From Psychromonas sp. Urea-02u-13 (GTDB lineage Bacteria; Pseudomonadota; Gammaproteobacteria; Enterobacterales; Psychromonadaceae), in contig NZ_PJBZ01000044.1 of NCBI RefSeq assembly GCF_002835995.1, forward strand, positions 1 through 64,000: a stretch of DNA of 64,000 nucleotides, given 5' to 3'. The stretch's first letter is position 1. Each line of letters starts with the position of its first letter. Positions 46,204-56,634 of this stretch are shown one piece after another. Under the pieces are notes generated by a model. The model did not search any database. It was not told the DNA's origin and saw nothing but the letters and a program-made list of their open reading frames with translations. The translations under genes and the position numbers were made by a program.

Positions 46204-46238
46204 CATCCTATCTTTATTAATTTAGATAAGTTAGGATG
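46204..46238 (+). terminator. Hairpin between chemotaxis and ccm operons
   Basis: CATCCTATCTT (46204-46214) pairs with AAGTTAGGATG (46228-46238) with one mismatch over 11 bases. A T-rich stretch starts only about 18 bases later, so it may be a weak terminator or an mRNA-stabilising hairpin. Confidence 0.5.
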
Positions 46239-46286
46239 ATGTGTCTTATTATGCCCATTTTATGATTCTTTTTATTAGGTTGTCTA

Positions 46287-46922
46287 ATGCTTCACTGTGA
46301 AAAACTAACCTGTGTCCGTGAGGACAGGATCTTATTTAAAGATCTTGATTTTACTATTAAACCCGGTGAAATAGTGCAAGTTGAAGGCCCTAATGGTGTT
46401 GGCAAGACTAGCCTCTTTCGATTAATTGTAGGTTTATCAATACCCTATGCAGGCAATGTAAATTGGCAAGGCACTTCGATTTTAAACGATCGTGAAAACT
46501 ATTATCAAAATTTACTTTATCTAGGCCATAAAACAGGTATCAAACCTGAACTCACTGCCTTTGAAAACCTTCAATTTTTTCAGAAATTACAACCAAGTCA
46601 TCCTGGTATAGACCTTTGGCAAGTTCTTGCTAAAGTAGGCCTCGCGGGATACGAAGATGTTGTTACTGCACAACTTTCTGCGGGCCAACAACGCCGTGTT
46701 GCATTAGCACGATTATGGTTAAATGATTGCTTATTATGGGTGTTAGATGAACCCTTTACCGCCATCGATAAATCAGGTGTTAAGGTATTAGAGCAGTTGT
46801 TTATAGAACATGCCCAACAAGGTGGCATTGTATTACTCACCACACATCAAGATCTCTCCATTGATAAACAACTACTGACTAAGATCACTCTACAAAAAAT
46901 AGAGGATGATTTTTATGTTTAA
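46287..46922 (+). CDS. ccmA: Heme export ABC ATPase CcmA
   Basis: A 211-residue ABC ATPase. Walker A GPNGVGKTSLFR, signature QLSAGQQRRVALAR, Walker B LLWVLDEPF, and switch His in LLTTHQD. With CcmB it powers release of holo-CcmE from CcmCD during cytochrome c maturation. It opens the ccm operon; ccmB starts within its last eight bases. Confidence 0.95.
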   Translation: MLHCEKLTCVREDRILFKDLDFTIKPGEIVQVEGPNGVGKTSLFRLIVGLSIPYAGNVNWQGTSILNDRENYYQNLLYLGHKTGIKPELTAFENLQFFQKLQPSHPGIDLWQVLAKVGLAGYEDVVTAQLSAGQQRRVALARLWLNDCLLWVLDEPFTAIDKSGVKVLEQLFIEHAQQGGIVLLTTHQDLSIDKQLLTKITLQKIEDDFYV

Positions 46923-47583
46923 TGTTTTTTTTCAAGTTGTAAATAAAGAGTTAAAAGGCGCTTTTCGCAGCCAAAGTGATATTTTAAATCCGGTATGGTT
47001 TTTTATTATTGTGGTGACACTTTTTCCGCTTGGTATTGGTACTGATCCAGCATTACTTGCTCGCATTGCACCTGGGGTTATCTGGGTGGCCGCCTTACTG
47101 GCTGCATTACTTTCATTTGAGCGCCTTTTTAAAGATGACTTTATAGACGGCTCGCTTGAACAACTGATGTTAATGCCACACTCTTTAGCTTGGCTTGTGA
47201 GTGCAAAAGTATTTGCACATTGGTTATTAACAGGCTTGCCTATTCTGTTTGTTTCTCCATTATTAGCGATCTTTTTAGCAATGGATATAAATACGTATTC
47301 TGCCTTGTTTCTAACACTCTTAATCGGTACGCCAATATTAAGTTTGCTAGGTGCAATTGGTGTCGCATTGACCGTCGGTTTGCGTAAAGGAGGTATTTTA
47401 CTGAGCTTGATTATGTTGCCCCTTAGTATTCCTATTTTAATATTTTCAACGCTGGCTATTGATGCCGCCGCTTATGGCCAATCTTACCTTGGCTTATTAG
47501 CTTTATTAGGCGCTATGTTAGTTGGTGCTATTACACTTGCGCCTTTTGCAATCGCTGCTTCTTTACGTGTCAGTGTGAGTTGA
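46915..47583 (+). CDS. ccmB: Heme exporter membrane protein CcmB
   Basis: A 222-residue protein with six predicted helices. ATG 46915 (MFNVFFQVVNKELKGAFR) has AGAGGA eight bases upstream and gives the usual family length; ATG 46906 overlaps that ribosome site. Motifs NPVWFFIIVVTLFPLGIG and DFIDGSLEQLMLMP are typical of CcmB. Confidence 0.94.
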   Translation: MFNVFFQVVNKELKGAFRSQSDILNPVWFFIIVVTLFPLGIGTDPALLARIAPGVIWVAALLAALLSFERLFKDDFIDGSLEQLMLMPHSLAWLVSAKVFAHWLLTGLPILFVSPLLAIFLAMDINTYSALFLTLLIGTPILSLLGAIGVALTVGLRKGGILLSLIMLPLSIPILIFSTLAIDAAAYGQSYLGLLALLGAMLVGAITLAPFAIAASLRVSVS

Positions 47584-47633
47584 TTTTTTAGTCATTATTA
47601 ATCTTTTTTTAATTTAGAGAGAGTTATTTTATT

Positions 47634-48386
47634 ATGTGGAAATGGTTACATCCCTACGCAAAACCTGAAAAAAGTTATCAGTTAGCGGGGAAATTATTAC
47701 CTTGGTTTGTTGTTGCAACCGTGATTACTTTTGTTGTCGGACTTGTCTGGGGATTATTGTTTGCACCTGCGGATTATCAGCAGGGAGATAGCTTCCGAAT
47801 TATCTATATTCATGTACCAGCCGCTATGATGGCGATGGCCGCCTACTCAACGATGGCGATTGCTGCTTTTATTGCACTGGTTTGGCAAATTCGTTTAGCT
47901 GAAATGAATATTGCTGCCATTGCACCTGTTGGCGCTGTGTTTACATTTATCGCATTAGTGACTGGCGCTGCTTGGGGAAAACCTATGTGGGGCGCTTGGT
48001 GGGTCTGGGATGCACGTTTAACTTCTGAATTGATTCTTCTGTTTGTTTATTTAGGTATTATTGCCCTATACAATGCCTTTTCTGACAAAGTATTAGCAGG
48101 GCGTGCAGCGTCTATTTTAACGTTAGTAGGGGTGATTAATTTACCGATCATTCACTATTCTGTTGTGTGGTGGAATACCCTACATCAGGGCGCAACACTG
48201 ATGAAATTTGATAAACCTTCGATGGCCCCTGAGATGTTGTGGCCATTAATTATAATGATTATTGGTTTTGCCACTTTCCTTGGTGCGCTCAGCTTACTAC
48301 GTTTTAGAAATGAAATACTGGCACGCGAAAGTCATCGACCTTGGGTTAGTGCATTAGTGACAGAGAAATTAGAAGGGGGTAAATAA
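47634..48386 (+). CDS. ccmC: Heme-binding protein CcmC
   Basis: A 250-residue six-helix membrane protein of the heme handling family. The tryptophan-rich loop WGAWWVWDARLTSE and flanking histidines (YIHVPAA and WWNTLHQG) bind heme and load it onto CcmE. It follows ccmB after 50 bases and precedes ccmD by one. Confidence 0.95.
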   Translation: MWKWLHPYAKPEKSYQLAGKLLPWFVVATVITFVVGLVWGLLFAPADYQQGDSFRIIYIHVPAAMMAMAAYSTMAIAAFIALVWQIRLAEMNIAAIAPVGAVFTFIALVTGAAWGKPMWGAWWVWDARLTSELILLFVYLGIIALYNAFSDKVLAGRAASILTLVGVINLPIIHYSVVWWNTLHQGATLMKFDKPSMAPEMLWPLIIMIIGFATFLGALSLLRFRNEILARESHRPWVSALVTEKLEGGK

Positions 48387-48387
48387 T

Positions 48388-48594
48388 ATGGCATTCGATT
48401 CATTCGCTGACTTTTTTGCGATGGGAGGCTACGGATTTTACGTATGGTTGTCCTACGGTTTAACGTTTCTAGCACTCGGCATATTAATTGTTAATAGTAT
48501 TACTAAAAAAAATAAAATATTAAAAAATGTTGAACAGCGCTTAGCGCGTGAACAACGTATTAAAAAAGCCAAAGATATGGAAGGTACATTATGA
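48388..48594 (+). CDS. ccmD: Heme exporter protein CcmD
   Basis: A 68-residue single-pass protein. [18 protein letters not shown] is the family signature, followed by a charged cytoplasmic tail. It stabilises the CcmC-CcmE complex. Its stop overlaps the ccmE start as ATGA. Confidence 0.92.
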   Translation: MAFDSFADFFAMGGYGFYVWLSYGLTFLALGILIVNSITKKNKILKNVEQRLAREQRIKKAKDMEGTL

Positions 48595-49058
48595 ATCCGA
48601 GACGTAAAAAACGTTTATTGATCACGTCAGCACTGGTAGTGGGTTTATCGCTTGCAGTCGGTTTAGTATTATTTGCTTTGCAGCAGAATATCGATCTTTT
48701 TTATACACCAACGGAAATCATCGAAGGTAAAAAAGAAACGGGTATTAAACCTGAAGTTGGACAAAGACTACGTATTGGTGGCATGGTGCTTAATGGCTCT
48801 GTGAAACGTGACCCAGAAAGCTTGAAAGTGAGCTTTGATCTTATTGATAATGGAGGCGGGATCGTCACTGTTTTCTTTACCGGTATTTTGCCAGATCTAT
48901 TTCGTGAAGGTCAGGGTATTGTTGCTCAAGGCGAGTTATTAAATGCAACACAGGTAAATGCCTTCGAAGTACTTGCCAAACATGATGAAGAATATATGCC
49001 ACCTGAAGTTGCGGAAGCGCTGGAAGGTATGGATCATTTAAAAACAGATAAGAAGTAG
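48591..49058 (+). CDS. ccmE: Periplasmic heme chaperone CcmE
   Basis: A 155-residue membrane-anchored OB-fold heme carrier. The signal anchor is at about 9-31, and the covalent heme-binding histidine is His131 in [12 protein letters not shown]. Heme passes from CcmC to CcmE and then to CcmF. Length is normal. Confidence 0.95.
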   Translation: MNPRRKKRLLITSALVVGLSLAVGLVLFALQQNIDLFYTPTEIIEGKKETGIKPEVGQRLRIGGMVLNGSVKRDPESLKVSFDLIDNGGGIVTVFFTGILPDLFREGQGIVAQGELLNATQVNAFEVLAKHDEEYMPPEVAEALEGMDHLKTDKK

Positions 49059-49069
49059 AGGAAGAGTTA

Positions 49070-51022
49070 ATGCTTGCTGAAATTGGTCAATTTGCACTGG
49101 TTATTGCGTGTATGTTGTCACTGCTACAAACCGTCTATCCATTATATGGTATCTATGCTCGACAGCAGAATGCTATCGAGTCCGCTAAAATTCTAACGAT
49201 TTTGCAATTCTTTTTTGTTGCGGTGTCGTTCGCTATTTTAAGTTATCTGTTCTTAGTGAATGATTTTACAGTTACCTATATTGCTACGAATTCAAATAGT
49301 GCATTACCTTGGTATTACCGTTTATCAGCAGTATGGGGAGCGCATGAAGGCTCCTTGCTATTGTGGGTGTTGTTGCTTTCTTTATGGAGCACGGCAGTTG
49401 CAGTGATGAGTAAACGTTTGCCGATTGAGTCGATCGCTCGTGTGCTTGCTGTTTTAGGATTATTGTCTCTTGGTTTCTATTTATTTGTATTATTAACCTC
49501 TAATCCATTTTTACGCACCTTGCCTTATTTCCCTGTTGATGGACGAGATTTAAACCCATTATTACAGGATATCGGACTTATTTTGCATCCGCCTATGTTG
49601 TACATGGGTTACGTTGGATTTTCAGTTGCATTTGCATTTGCTATTGCTGCCTTAATGGAAGGGCGCTTAGACAGTGCCTGGGCTAAATGGTCTCGTCCTT
49701 GGACAATGGCTGCTTGGGTCTTTCTAACTGTTGGTATCGCGCTAGGCAGTTGGTGGGCTTATTATGAACTTGGCTGGGGCGGTTGGTGGTTCTGGGATCC
49801 AGTAGAAAATGCTTCATTTATGCCTTGGATTGCAGGTACTGCTTTGATCCATTCATTAGCAGTAAGTGAGAAACGTGGTGTCTTTAAATCGTGGACAGTA
49901 TTACTGGCAATTAGCGCATTTTCACTGAGTTTATTAGGTACCTTTTTAGTACGTTCAGGGATCCTTGTTTCGGTGCATGCCTTTGCAAGCGACCCGGCAC
50001 GTGGTTTATTTATTCTCGCTTTCTTGATTTTAATCATTGGTGGTTCGTTACTGCTGTACGCAGTACAAGCACCAAAAGTAAAAAGTCGTGGACGTTACCG
50101 TTTGTTTTCGCGTGAAACCATGTTGCTAACAAACAATATTTTATTGATTGCCGCTTTAATCGTTGTGTTATTGGGCACGTTATTACCGCTTGTACATAAA
50201 GAAATTGGTCTAGGCAGTATCTCGATTGGCGAACCTTTCTTTAATAGTATGTTCAGTATTCTAGTGGTTCCTTTTGCCTTGTTTTTAGGTGTTGCACCTT
50301 TGGTGCGTTGGAAGCGACAAAATATTAAAGAGCTATTTAAACCGCTTTTACATTCTTTATTTATTAGTACCGCTATTACACTTATTTTCCTATATAGCTT
50401 TGCATCGCACTTTACGTGGCTTGCATTAATGGGCGTGTTCTTAGGATTTTGGGTACTTAGCACGACTTGTTATGAGTTATGTTTACGTGCTACACATCGT
50501 TTCTCTTTGTTTACGGGTTTAACTAAATTAGGTTATAGCCACTGGGCAATGAGTATTGGGCATGCAGGTTTTGCGGTGATGATCATCGGTATTACCATGA
50601 CTCAAAATTACTCGATTGAACGAGACGTGAAATTAGCAGTGGGTGATCATATCGCTTTTGAACATTACGACTTCCATTTTGATGCCGTAAATGATCTACA
50701 GGGTAAAAATTACACCGGATCAGTTGGTGTATTCACCATCAAAAAAGATGATCAATACGTTGCAACAATGAAGCCCGAAAAGCGCATTTACACGGTTCAA
50801 CGTATGCCAATGACGGAAGCCGCTATTAATGCTGGCGTAACACGCGACTTATATATTGCAATGGGTGAAATGTTACCTGATGGCGCATGGGCGGTACGTA
50901 TTTATTACAAACCATTCATTCGTTGGATCTGGTTTGGTCCATTAATGATGGGTTTTGCGGGTATCTTAATGATGTTAGACAGGCGCTACCGTGTAAAAAA
51001 ATCTGATGAAGAGGAAGCATAA
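49070..51022 (+). CDS. ccmF: Cytochrome c heme lyase subunit CcmF
   Basis: A 650-residue polytopic protein with about fifteen helices. The WWD domain is WGGWWFWDPVENASFMPW, and conserved histidines occur in WGAHEGSLLLW, LHPPMLYMGYVG and ALIHSLAV. CcmF ligates heme to apocytochrome CXXCH motifs. The next gene starts one base after its stop. Confidence 0.96.
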   Translation: MLAEIGQFALVIACMLSLLQTVYPLYGIYARQQNAIESAKILTILQFFFVAVSFAILSYLFLVNDFTVTYIATNSNSALPWYYRLSAVWGAHEGSLLLWVLLLSLWSTAVAVMSKRLPIESIARVLAVLGLLSLGFYLFVLLTSNPFLRTLPYFPVDGRDLNPLLQDIGLILHPPMLYMGYVGFSVAFAFAIAALMEGRLDSAWAKWSRPWTMAAWVFLTVGIALGSWWAYYELGWGGWWFWDPVENASFMPWIAGTALIHSLAVSEKRGVFKSWTVLLAISAFSLSLLGTFLVRSGILVSVHAFASDPARGLFILAFLILIIGGSLLLYAVQAPKVKSRGRYRLFSRETMLLTNNILLIAALIVVLLGTLLPLVHKEIGLGSISIGEPFFNSMFSILVVPFALFLGVAPLVRWKRQNIKELFKPLLHSLFISTAITLIFLYSFASHFTWLALMGVFLGFWVLSTTCYELCLRATHRFSLFTGLTKLGYSHWAMSIGHAGFAVMIIGITMTQNYSIERDVKLAVGDHIAFEHYDFHFDAVNDLQGKNYTGSVGVFTIKKDDQYVATMKPEKRIYTVQRMPMTEAAINAGVTRDLYIAMGEMLPDGAWAVRIYYKPFIRWIWFGPLMMGFAGILMMLDRRYRVKKSDEEEA

Positions 51023-51023
51023 T

Positions 51024-51560
51024 ATGGCGAATACACGCAAGATAATTGCATTATCTGTCCCATTGTTACTTTTCTTGGTTGTCTGTTTTTTCCTTTTTAA
51101 AGGATTGTATACAGACCCTAGAAAACTTGATTCAGCATTAATTGGTCAGCCTGTTCCTGAGTTTACCTTGCAAGATATTTACGATGAAAATAAGCAATAT
51201 GATGCCTCGATTTTTAAAGGTAAAAAAATGTTGCTTAATGTTTGGGCTACTTGGTGCCCAACTTGTTATGCAGAACATAAGTTTCTTAACCAACTTGCAG
51301 GCCAAGATATTTACATTGTTGGTATGAACTATAAAGATGAACGTAAAAAGGCAATTCGTTGGTTAACCGATCTTAAAGATCCTTACAAAATTAGCCTCTT
51401 TGATAAAGACGGTATGTTAGGCATGGATTTAGGGGTTTATGGTGCACCTGAAACATTCTTTATCGACAGTAAAGGCATTATTCAATATCGTCATGTGGGT
51501 GATTTGAATGCGCGTATCTGGGAAGATGAACTTGCCGAATTATATAATGGGATGCAATAA
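51024..51560 (+). CDS. ccmG: Thiol:disulfide interchange protein CcmG (DsbE)
   Basis: A 178-residue membrane-anchored thioredoxin-like protein. I use ATG 51024 (MANTRKIIAL) because GAGGAAG lies six to seven bases before it; ATG 51006 sits inside ccmF. The anchor helix is at about 8-27 and the active site is Cys78-Pro-Thr-Cys81 in WATWCPTC, with the cis-proline motif YGAPETFF. It keeps apocytochrome cysteines reduced. Confidence 0.95.
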   Translation: MANTRKIIALSVPLLLFLVVCFFLFKGLYTDPRKLDSALIGQPVPEFTLQDIYDENKQYDASIFKGKKMLLNVWATWCPTCYAEHKFLNQLAGQDIYIVGMNYKDERKKAIRWLTDLKDPYKISLFDKDGMLGMDLGVYGAPETFFIDSKGIIQYRHVGDLNARIWEDELAELYNGMQ

Positions 51561-51561
51561 G

Positions 51562-52029
51562 ATGAGAAATCTGACGTTAACATTATGTTTATTTTTGAGT
51601 GTTTTTAGTTCTGCTACCTTTGCTGCCAGTGCAATCGATACTTTTGAATTTGAAAGTATCGAGCAGGAACAGGTTTTTCATGACTTAACCAAAGTATTGC
51701 GTTGCCCTAAATGTCAAAATCAAAATATTTCAGACTCTAATGCTGAACTTGCTAAGGATCTACGTAATAAAACCTATGAGCTTGTGAAAGAAGGAAAAAC
51801 ACAAGACGAGGTCGTGGATTACATGGTGGCAAGATTTGGTAACTTTGTACGTTATGATCCGCCGATCACGCCGGCAACTATCTTTCTATGGTTAGGGCCA
51901 CTACTGTTTATTCTGTTTGGATTTTTGGTGCTCTATAAACAAGCAAAAAACAAAAATAGAAAAGAAGATGAGTTGGATAGTAACGAAGCAATACGTTTGA
52001 AGAAAATTCTAAAACAGGAAACTAAATAA
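51562..52029 (+). CDS. ccmH: Cytochrome c maturation protein CcmH
   Basis: A 155-residue periplasmic thiol protein. Signal peptide ends near SSATFAA (about residue 22); the redox pair is Cys48/Cys51 in LRCPKCQNQNISDSNA, and a single helix at about 106-124 anchors the C terminus. The TPR part is separate (ccmI), unlike the fused CcmH of E. coli. Start ATG 51562 lies one base after the ccmG stop. Confidence 0.94.
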   Translation: MRNLTLTLCLFLSVFSSATFAASAIDTFEFESIEQEQVFHDLTKVLRCPKCQNQNISDSNAELAKDLRNKTYELVKEGKTQDEVVDYMVARFGNFVRYDPPITPATIFLWLGPLLFILFGFLVLYKQAKNKNRKEDELDSNEAIRLKKILKQETK

Positions 52030-53336
52030 TGATTATACAATTTTGGCTAGGCGCCATTTTGTTACTTATTATTGCATCTGCAGTATTTGTAATACCCTTT
52101 TTAGCGACTAAAAAACGCGATCAAAATAGTGATAACAACCGAAATCAACTTAACCGTGCGCTTTACGATGTGCGCATTAATGAGCTTGAGCAGGATGACA
52201 ATCAAGGGCTATTAATAGATAAAGATAAAATTGTGTCTGAATTACAACATAATTTACTCGATGATATTAACGATGAAACAATAGTCGCAACGAATAATAA
52301 AAATAAATGGCTATGGTTACCTGGATTGTTACTGTTGACCTTTGGCTCTGTTGCGATGTATTGGTCTGTTGGCGCTTATCAAGAAGTAAACGACTGGGAA
52401 AATTCGTTGCAACGTTACCCAGCACTACAAGAGAAACTTTTTAACAATAGCGAAAGCCGTCCTACGGAGCAAGAATTAAAAGACATTATGCTCGGTTTAC
52501 GTACACAGCTTGCAAACGATCCGAGTGATGCAGATGGTTGGTTGTTATATAGCCGTTTAGGCCTAGTCTTTAAAGACAGTGAGCTTGCGTTAGATGCGAT
52601 AAAAAAAGCTTATCAACTGAAACCAAGTTCTGTTGATATTCGTCTTGTTTTTGCACAATTAAAAATGCAGAAAGGTGATGAATATTCTCAGCAACAAGCT
52701 GAATTTATGTTAGAGCAACTGCTTATTGATGCGCCGACTGAATTACAAGCTTGGTCAATGTATGCATTTATGGCATTGGAAAGACAAGACTTTGCAGCTG
52801 CCATTAAACGCTGGAAACAGATGCTCACATTGGTTGATACAAATACTGAACAAGCGGGTATGTTACGCGATAGTATTCGTTACGCTGAAAAACAGATACA
52901 AGGGCAACCAGTGACAGCGCCTATTGTTGAAGAAAAAGTGGCAACTAAAACTTCACAAAATATTGAAAGTGAAGCGGCTGGAGTAGATGCAGTGGGTGCG
53001 CCTATCTATAGTGTGAATATATCAGTAGCAGATCATGTTGTTGTACCTGATTCTGGTTTTATTATTGTTTATGCTCAAGCCGTTTCGGGTCCTAAAATGC
53101 CAATTGCAGCGATTAAATTAGCACTGACTACATTGCCTCTAAGTACTCAAATTTCAGATGCTAATGCAATGATGCAAGGCATGAAGTTAAGTGATCATAG
53201 TGAGTTTGTCATTAAAGCGCGACTTTCTAAAAGTGGCGATGTAATGAATAAAGAAGGTGATTGGCAAGGTGTTAGTAACGTCATTAAAGCAGGACAAAAA
53301 TCACCTGTAAATATTATGATTACTGAGCAACTTTAA
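52029..53336 (+). CDS. ccmI: Cytochrome c maturation TPR protein CcmI
   Basis: A 435-residue apocytochrome chaperone. Two N-terminal helices (about 4-22 and 94-112) bracket a cytoplasmic loop, then periplasmic TPR repeats (about 160-275, DADGWLLYSRLGLVFKDSE) bind the C terminus of apocytochrome c. A beta-rich C-terminal domain follows (SVNISVADHVVVPDSGFIIV). It overlaps ccmH by one base and ends the ccm operon. Confidence 0.92.
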   Translation: MIIQFWLGAILLLIIASAVFVIPFLATKKRDQNSDNNRNQLNRALYDVRINELEQDDNQGLLIDKDKIVSELQHNLLDDINDETIVATNNKNKWLWLPGLLLLTFGSVAMYWSVGAYQEVNDWENSLQRYPALQEKLFNNSESRPTEQELKDIMLGLRTQLANDPSDADGWLLYSRLGLVFKDSELALDAIKKAYQLKPSSVDIRLVFAQLKMQKGDEYSQQQAEFMLEQLLIDAPTELQAWSMYAFMALERQDFAAAIKRWKQMLTLVDTNTEQAGMLRDSIRYAEKQIQGQPVTAPIVEEKVATKTSQNIESEAAGVDAVGAPIYSVNISVADHVVVPDSGFIIVYAQAVSGPKMPIAAIKLALTTLPLSTQISDANAMMQGMKLSDHSEFVIKARLSKSGDVMNKEGDWQGVSNVIKAGQKSPVNIMITEQL

Positions 53337-53355
53337 TTTAAAAGAGAGTTTAAGA

Positions 53356-54144
53356 ATGAGAAAAGGAGTTCAACTATTATGGGTCTGTTTCATTAACATG
53401 CCCATAATAGTTTCTGCACAAACAGTGAATGGCGATTATGAGCATCAAACTCATATGAGTGATCCTATTGAACCGATTAACCGTGTGATCTGGGATTTTA
53501 ACTACCTTTATCTGGATGCTTATATCTATAAACCAACCACCGAAACCTATGTTGAATGGGTGCCTGATGGCGGTCGAAAAGCGATAAATAACTTTGTTTT
53601 AAATTTTGAAGAACCTTCAACGATAATTAACAATCTCATACAACTTGAATTGAAACATGCTGCAGACGCTTTATTACGTTTTTCCGTTAACTCTACTTTT
53701 GGGTTATTAGGTTTTTTCGATTTGGCTGAAAAAGGTGGCGTGCCACGTCGAAGAGAAACGTTTAGTAATGTGCTTGGGCGATGGTATGTACCACATGGCC
53801 CTTATCTGATGGTGCCGGTGTTAGGGCCTAGAAGTACAAGAAAGTTAGTCGGAAGTTTTGTCGATGGACTCTATTTTCCTATGAGTTATTTAAGTTTCTG
53901 GCAAAGTGGTACATTGTGGGGCTTAGATGGTTTAGATAAACGCGAAAGTGTATTAGGGCAAGAAGTGCTATTAGAGCAAGCGCTTGATCCATACATCTTT
54001 GCAAAAGAAGCTTATATACAATATGAAGCTTTCAAATTTTATCAAAATAGTGAAGATATAAACTTGCTGATGGAAGAGAAAGAGCAACAAAAATCATTTG
54101 AAGAACAACAAGATCTCGACGCATTTATGGACGAGATCGACTAG
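53356..54144 (+). CDS. mlaA: MlaA (VacJ) family outer-membrane lipid asymmetry protein without lipobox
   Basis: A 262-residue VacJ-family protein. The family core is clear: SDPIEPINRVIWDFNYLYLD, NNFVLNFEEPSTIINNLIQ, and GRWYVPHGPYLMVPVLGPRS. MlaA removes misplaced phospholipids from the outer leaflet together with a porin. The signal region VQLLWVCFINMPIIVSAQ has its only cysteine at residue 11 preceded by valine, so it does not form a lipobox; cleavage after VSA by signal peptidase I is more likely. Typical MlaA is a lipoprotein, so this one may be anchored by its membrane-embedded ring alone. Confidence 0.88.
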   Translation: MRKGVQLLWVCFINMPIIVSAQTVNGDYEHQTHMSDPIEPINRVIWDFNYLYLDAYIYKPTTETYVEWVPDGGRKAINNFVLNFEEPSTIINNLIQLELKHAADALLRFSVNSTFGLLGFFDLAEKGGVPRRRETFSNVLGRWYVPHGPYLMVPVLGPRSTRKLVGSFVDGLYFPMSYLSFWQSGTLWGLDGLDKRESVLGQEVLLEQALDPYIFAKEAYIQYEAFKFYQNSEDINLLMEEKEQQKSFEEQQDLDAFMDEID

Positions 54145-54174
54145 GCAGTTAAAGGTAGAGGATTACAGAGTATT

Positions 54175-54852
54175 ATGAACATAATCACAATTGATGGCCC
54201 AAGCGGCTCAGGCAAGGGCACTGTGTGTCATATTTTAGCGAGTAAATTAGGCTGGAACTTATTAGATAGTGGCGCGTTATATCGCATTTTAGCTTTTGCT
54301 GCCCTACAAAAAAATATTGCTTTAGATGATGCAAAAACATTAACGGCACAGGCACTTAATCTGCAGGTTGCATTCGTTTCTAACGGTGTTGGTGTTGATA
54401 CGGTACTTGATGGCGAAAACGTCGGTGATAAATTGCGCACAGAGGTCGTTGCAGAAGCCGCTTCTAAGGTGGCTTCTATTCAAGTGGTACGTGATGCGTT
54501 ACTGGCTCGACAAAAGGCCTTTTATCAAGCGCCGGGTCTAATTGCCGATGGCCGCGACATGGGAACGGTTGTTTTCCCTGAAGCGCCGGTTAAAATATTT
54601 TTAGACGCAAGTGCCGAAGAGCGTGCCCAGCGCCGTTTTAATCAGTTGCAAAATAAAGGCTTTGATGTTAGTATCGCGCAAATTTTAAGCGAAATCAAAG
54701 AACGTGATTATCGAGATAGAAATCGCACTGTTGCGCCTTTAAAGCCAGCGAGTGATGCTATTGAGATAGACTCAACCTCATTAAGTATTGATGAAGTTGT
54801 TGCTCAAGTCCTTGATTTAGTAAAGCTTAAACTCAAATTGGCAGTAAAATAA
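54175..54852 (+). CDS. cmk: Cytidylate kinase
   Basis: A 225-residue CMP/dCMP kinase. P-loop [17 protein letters not shown] at 5-21, [12 protein letters not shown] (nucleoside binding), [22 protein letters not shown], and [16 protein letters not shown] are standard. It salvages CMP for nucleotide synthesis. The cmk-rpsA-ihfB order is conserved in gammaproteobacteria. Confidence 0.96.
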   Translation: MNIITIDGPSGSGKGTVCHILASKLGWNLLDSGALYRILAFAALQKNIALDDAKTLTAQALNLQVAFVSNGVGVDTVLDGENVGDKLRTEVVAEAASKVASIQVVRDALLARQKAFYQAPGLIADGRDMGTVVFPEAPVKIFLDASAEERAQRRFNQLQNKGFDVSIAQILSEIKERDYRDRNRTVAPLKPASDAIEIDSTSLSIDEVVAQVLDLVKLKLKLAVK

Positions 54853-54956
54853 TTTACTGCTTTTTATATATCGTTTTATGGATGAAATGATAATTTTTCT
54901 TGCCTCCCTCGCGAATGGATTGTGATGGGTTGTATAAAATAAGTGTGAATAAATAG
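54853..54956 (+). promoter_or_regulatory. rpsA 5' leader
   Basis: The 104-bp gap before rpsA lacks a normal Shine-Dalgarno, as in E. coli, where S1 itself controls its mRNA through a structured leader with GGA-containing loops. Two GGA motifs occur here (around 54879 and 54916). The exact fold is not predicted. Confidence 0.45.
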
Positions 54957-56627
54957 ATGATGGAATCTTTTGCTGAACTATTTGAAGAATCTCTTCAACA
55001 GGTAGAAACTCGCCCTGGAACAATTGTTAAAGGTACAATTGTTGGAATCCGTAACAACCTAGTATTCGTTGATGCTGGTCTTAAATCTGAAGCTGCTATC
55101 GACGTTGCTGAATTTAAGAACGCTGCTGGCGAAATCGAAGTTGTTGTTGGCGATGTTGTAGATGTAGCGTTAGACGCGGTAGAGGACGGTTTCGGTGAAA
55201 CTAAACTTTCTCGTGAAAAAGCGAAACGTCACGAAGCTTGGATCCAGCTTGAGAAAGCATACGAAGACCAAGAAACTGTTATCGGTGTTATCAACGGTAA
55301 AGTTAAAGGTGGTTTCACTGTTGAATTAAACGGTATCCGTGCTTTCCTACCTGGCTCATTAGTTGACGTACGACCTGTACGTGACACTGCTCACCTTGAA
55401 AACAAAGACATTGAATTCAAAGTGATCAAACTTGATCAAAAACGTAACAACGTTGTTGTATCTCGTCGTGCTGTTATCGAAACTGAAAACAGTGCTGAAC
55501 GTGAAGAGCTACTTGAGAACCTTCAAGAAGGTCAAGACGTTAAAGGTATCGTTAAAAACCTAACTGACTACGGCGCATTCGTAGATCTAGGTGGTGTTGA
55601 CGGTCTATTACATATTACAGATATGGCTTGGAAGCGTGTTAAGCACCCAAGTGAAATCGTAAATGTTGGTGATGAAATCAACGTTAAAGTTCTTAAGTAC
55701 GATCGTGAGCGCACTCGTGTTTCTCTAGGTCTTAAGCAACTTGGTGAAGATCCATGGGTAGCAATCGCTAAGCGTTACCCTGAATCAACTCGTTTAACTG
55801 GTAAAGTAACTAACTTAACTGATTACGGTTGTTTCGTAGAAATTGAAGAAGGCGTTGAAGGTCTTGTTCACGTTTCTGAAATGGATTGGACTAACAAAAA
55901 CATCCACCCATCTAAAGTTGTTAACTTAGGTGACATGGCTGAAGTAATGGTTCTAGATATCGATGAAGAACGTCGTCGTATCTCTCTAGGTCTTAAGCAA
56001 TGTAAAGCTAACCCATGGGAAGAGTTCTCTTCAACACACGATAAAGGCCAGAAAGTTTCTGGTAAAATCAAGTCTATTACTGACTTTGGTATCTTCATCG
56101 GTCTTGACGGTAACATCGATGGTCTAGTACATCTTTCTGATATCAGCTGGGATGTTGAAGGCGAGAAAGCAGTTCTTGAATACAAAAAAGGCGACGAAAT
56201 CGAAGCTGTTGTATTACAAGTTGACCCAGAGCGTGAACGTATCTCTCTAGGTATCAAGCAAATTGCTGCTGACCCGTTCAACAATTACCTAGCAGAAAAT
56301 AAGAAAGGTACTATTGTTAACGGTACTATCTTAGAATCTGATGCAAAAGGCGCAATTGTAGCTCTTGCTGATAGCGTTGAAGGTTACATTCGTGTTGCTG
56401 ATATTTCACGTGACCGTATCGAAGATGCATCTACTGTACTTAAAGTTGGCGAACCTGTTGAAGCTAAATTCGTTGGTGTTGATCGTAAAAACCGCGTAAT
56501 TAGCCTTTCTATCAAAGCGAAAGATGAAGCTGACGAGAAAGAAGCAATCGATAGCTTGAAAGAACAAGATGAAGCAAGCATGGGTAATGCAATGCTTGAC
56601 GCATTCAATGCAGCTAAAGGCAAATAA
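54957..56627 (+). CDS. rpsA: 30S ribosomal protein S1
   Basis: A 556-residue protein with six S1 (OB-fold) repeats; each shows [20 protein letters not shown] or a close variant (for example [20 protein letters not shown]). It begins [21 protein letters not shown], matching E. coli S1. S1 unfolds mRNA at the ribosome, which is relevant here because several genes in the window have weak or non-standard start sites. Codon use is strongly biased, as in highly expressed genes. Confidence 0.97.
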   Translation: MMESFAELFEESLQQVETRPGTIVKGTIVGIRNNLVFVDAGLKSEAAIDVAEFKNAAGEIEVVVGDVVDVALDAVEDGFGETKLSREKAKRHEAWIQLEKAYEDQETVIGVINGKVKGGFTVELNGIRAFLPGSLVDVRPVRDTAHLENKDIEFKVIKLDQKRNNVVVSRRAVIETENSAEREELLENLQEGQDVKGIVKNLTDYGAFVDLGGVDGLLHITDMAWKRVKHPSEIVNVGDEINVKVLKYDRERTRVSLGLKQLGEDPWVAIAKRYPESTRLTGKVTNLTDYGCFVEIEEGVEGLVHVSEMDWTNKNIHPSKVVNLGDMAEVMVLDIDEERRRISLGLKQCKANPWEEFSSTHDKGQKVSGKIKSITDFGIFIGLDGNIDGLVHLSDISWDVEGEKAVLEYKKGDEIEAVVLQVDPERERISLGIKQIAADPFNNYLAENKKGTIVNGTILESDAKGAIVALADSVEGYIRVADISRDRIEDASTVLKVGEPVEAKFVGVDRKNRVISLSIKAKDEADEKEAIDSLKEQDEASMGNAMLDAFNAAKGK

Positions 56628-56634
56628 TTAATTA

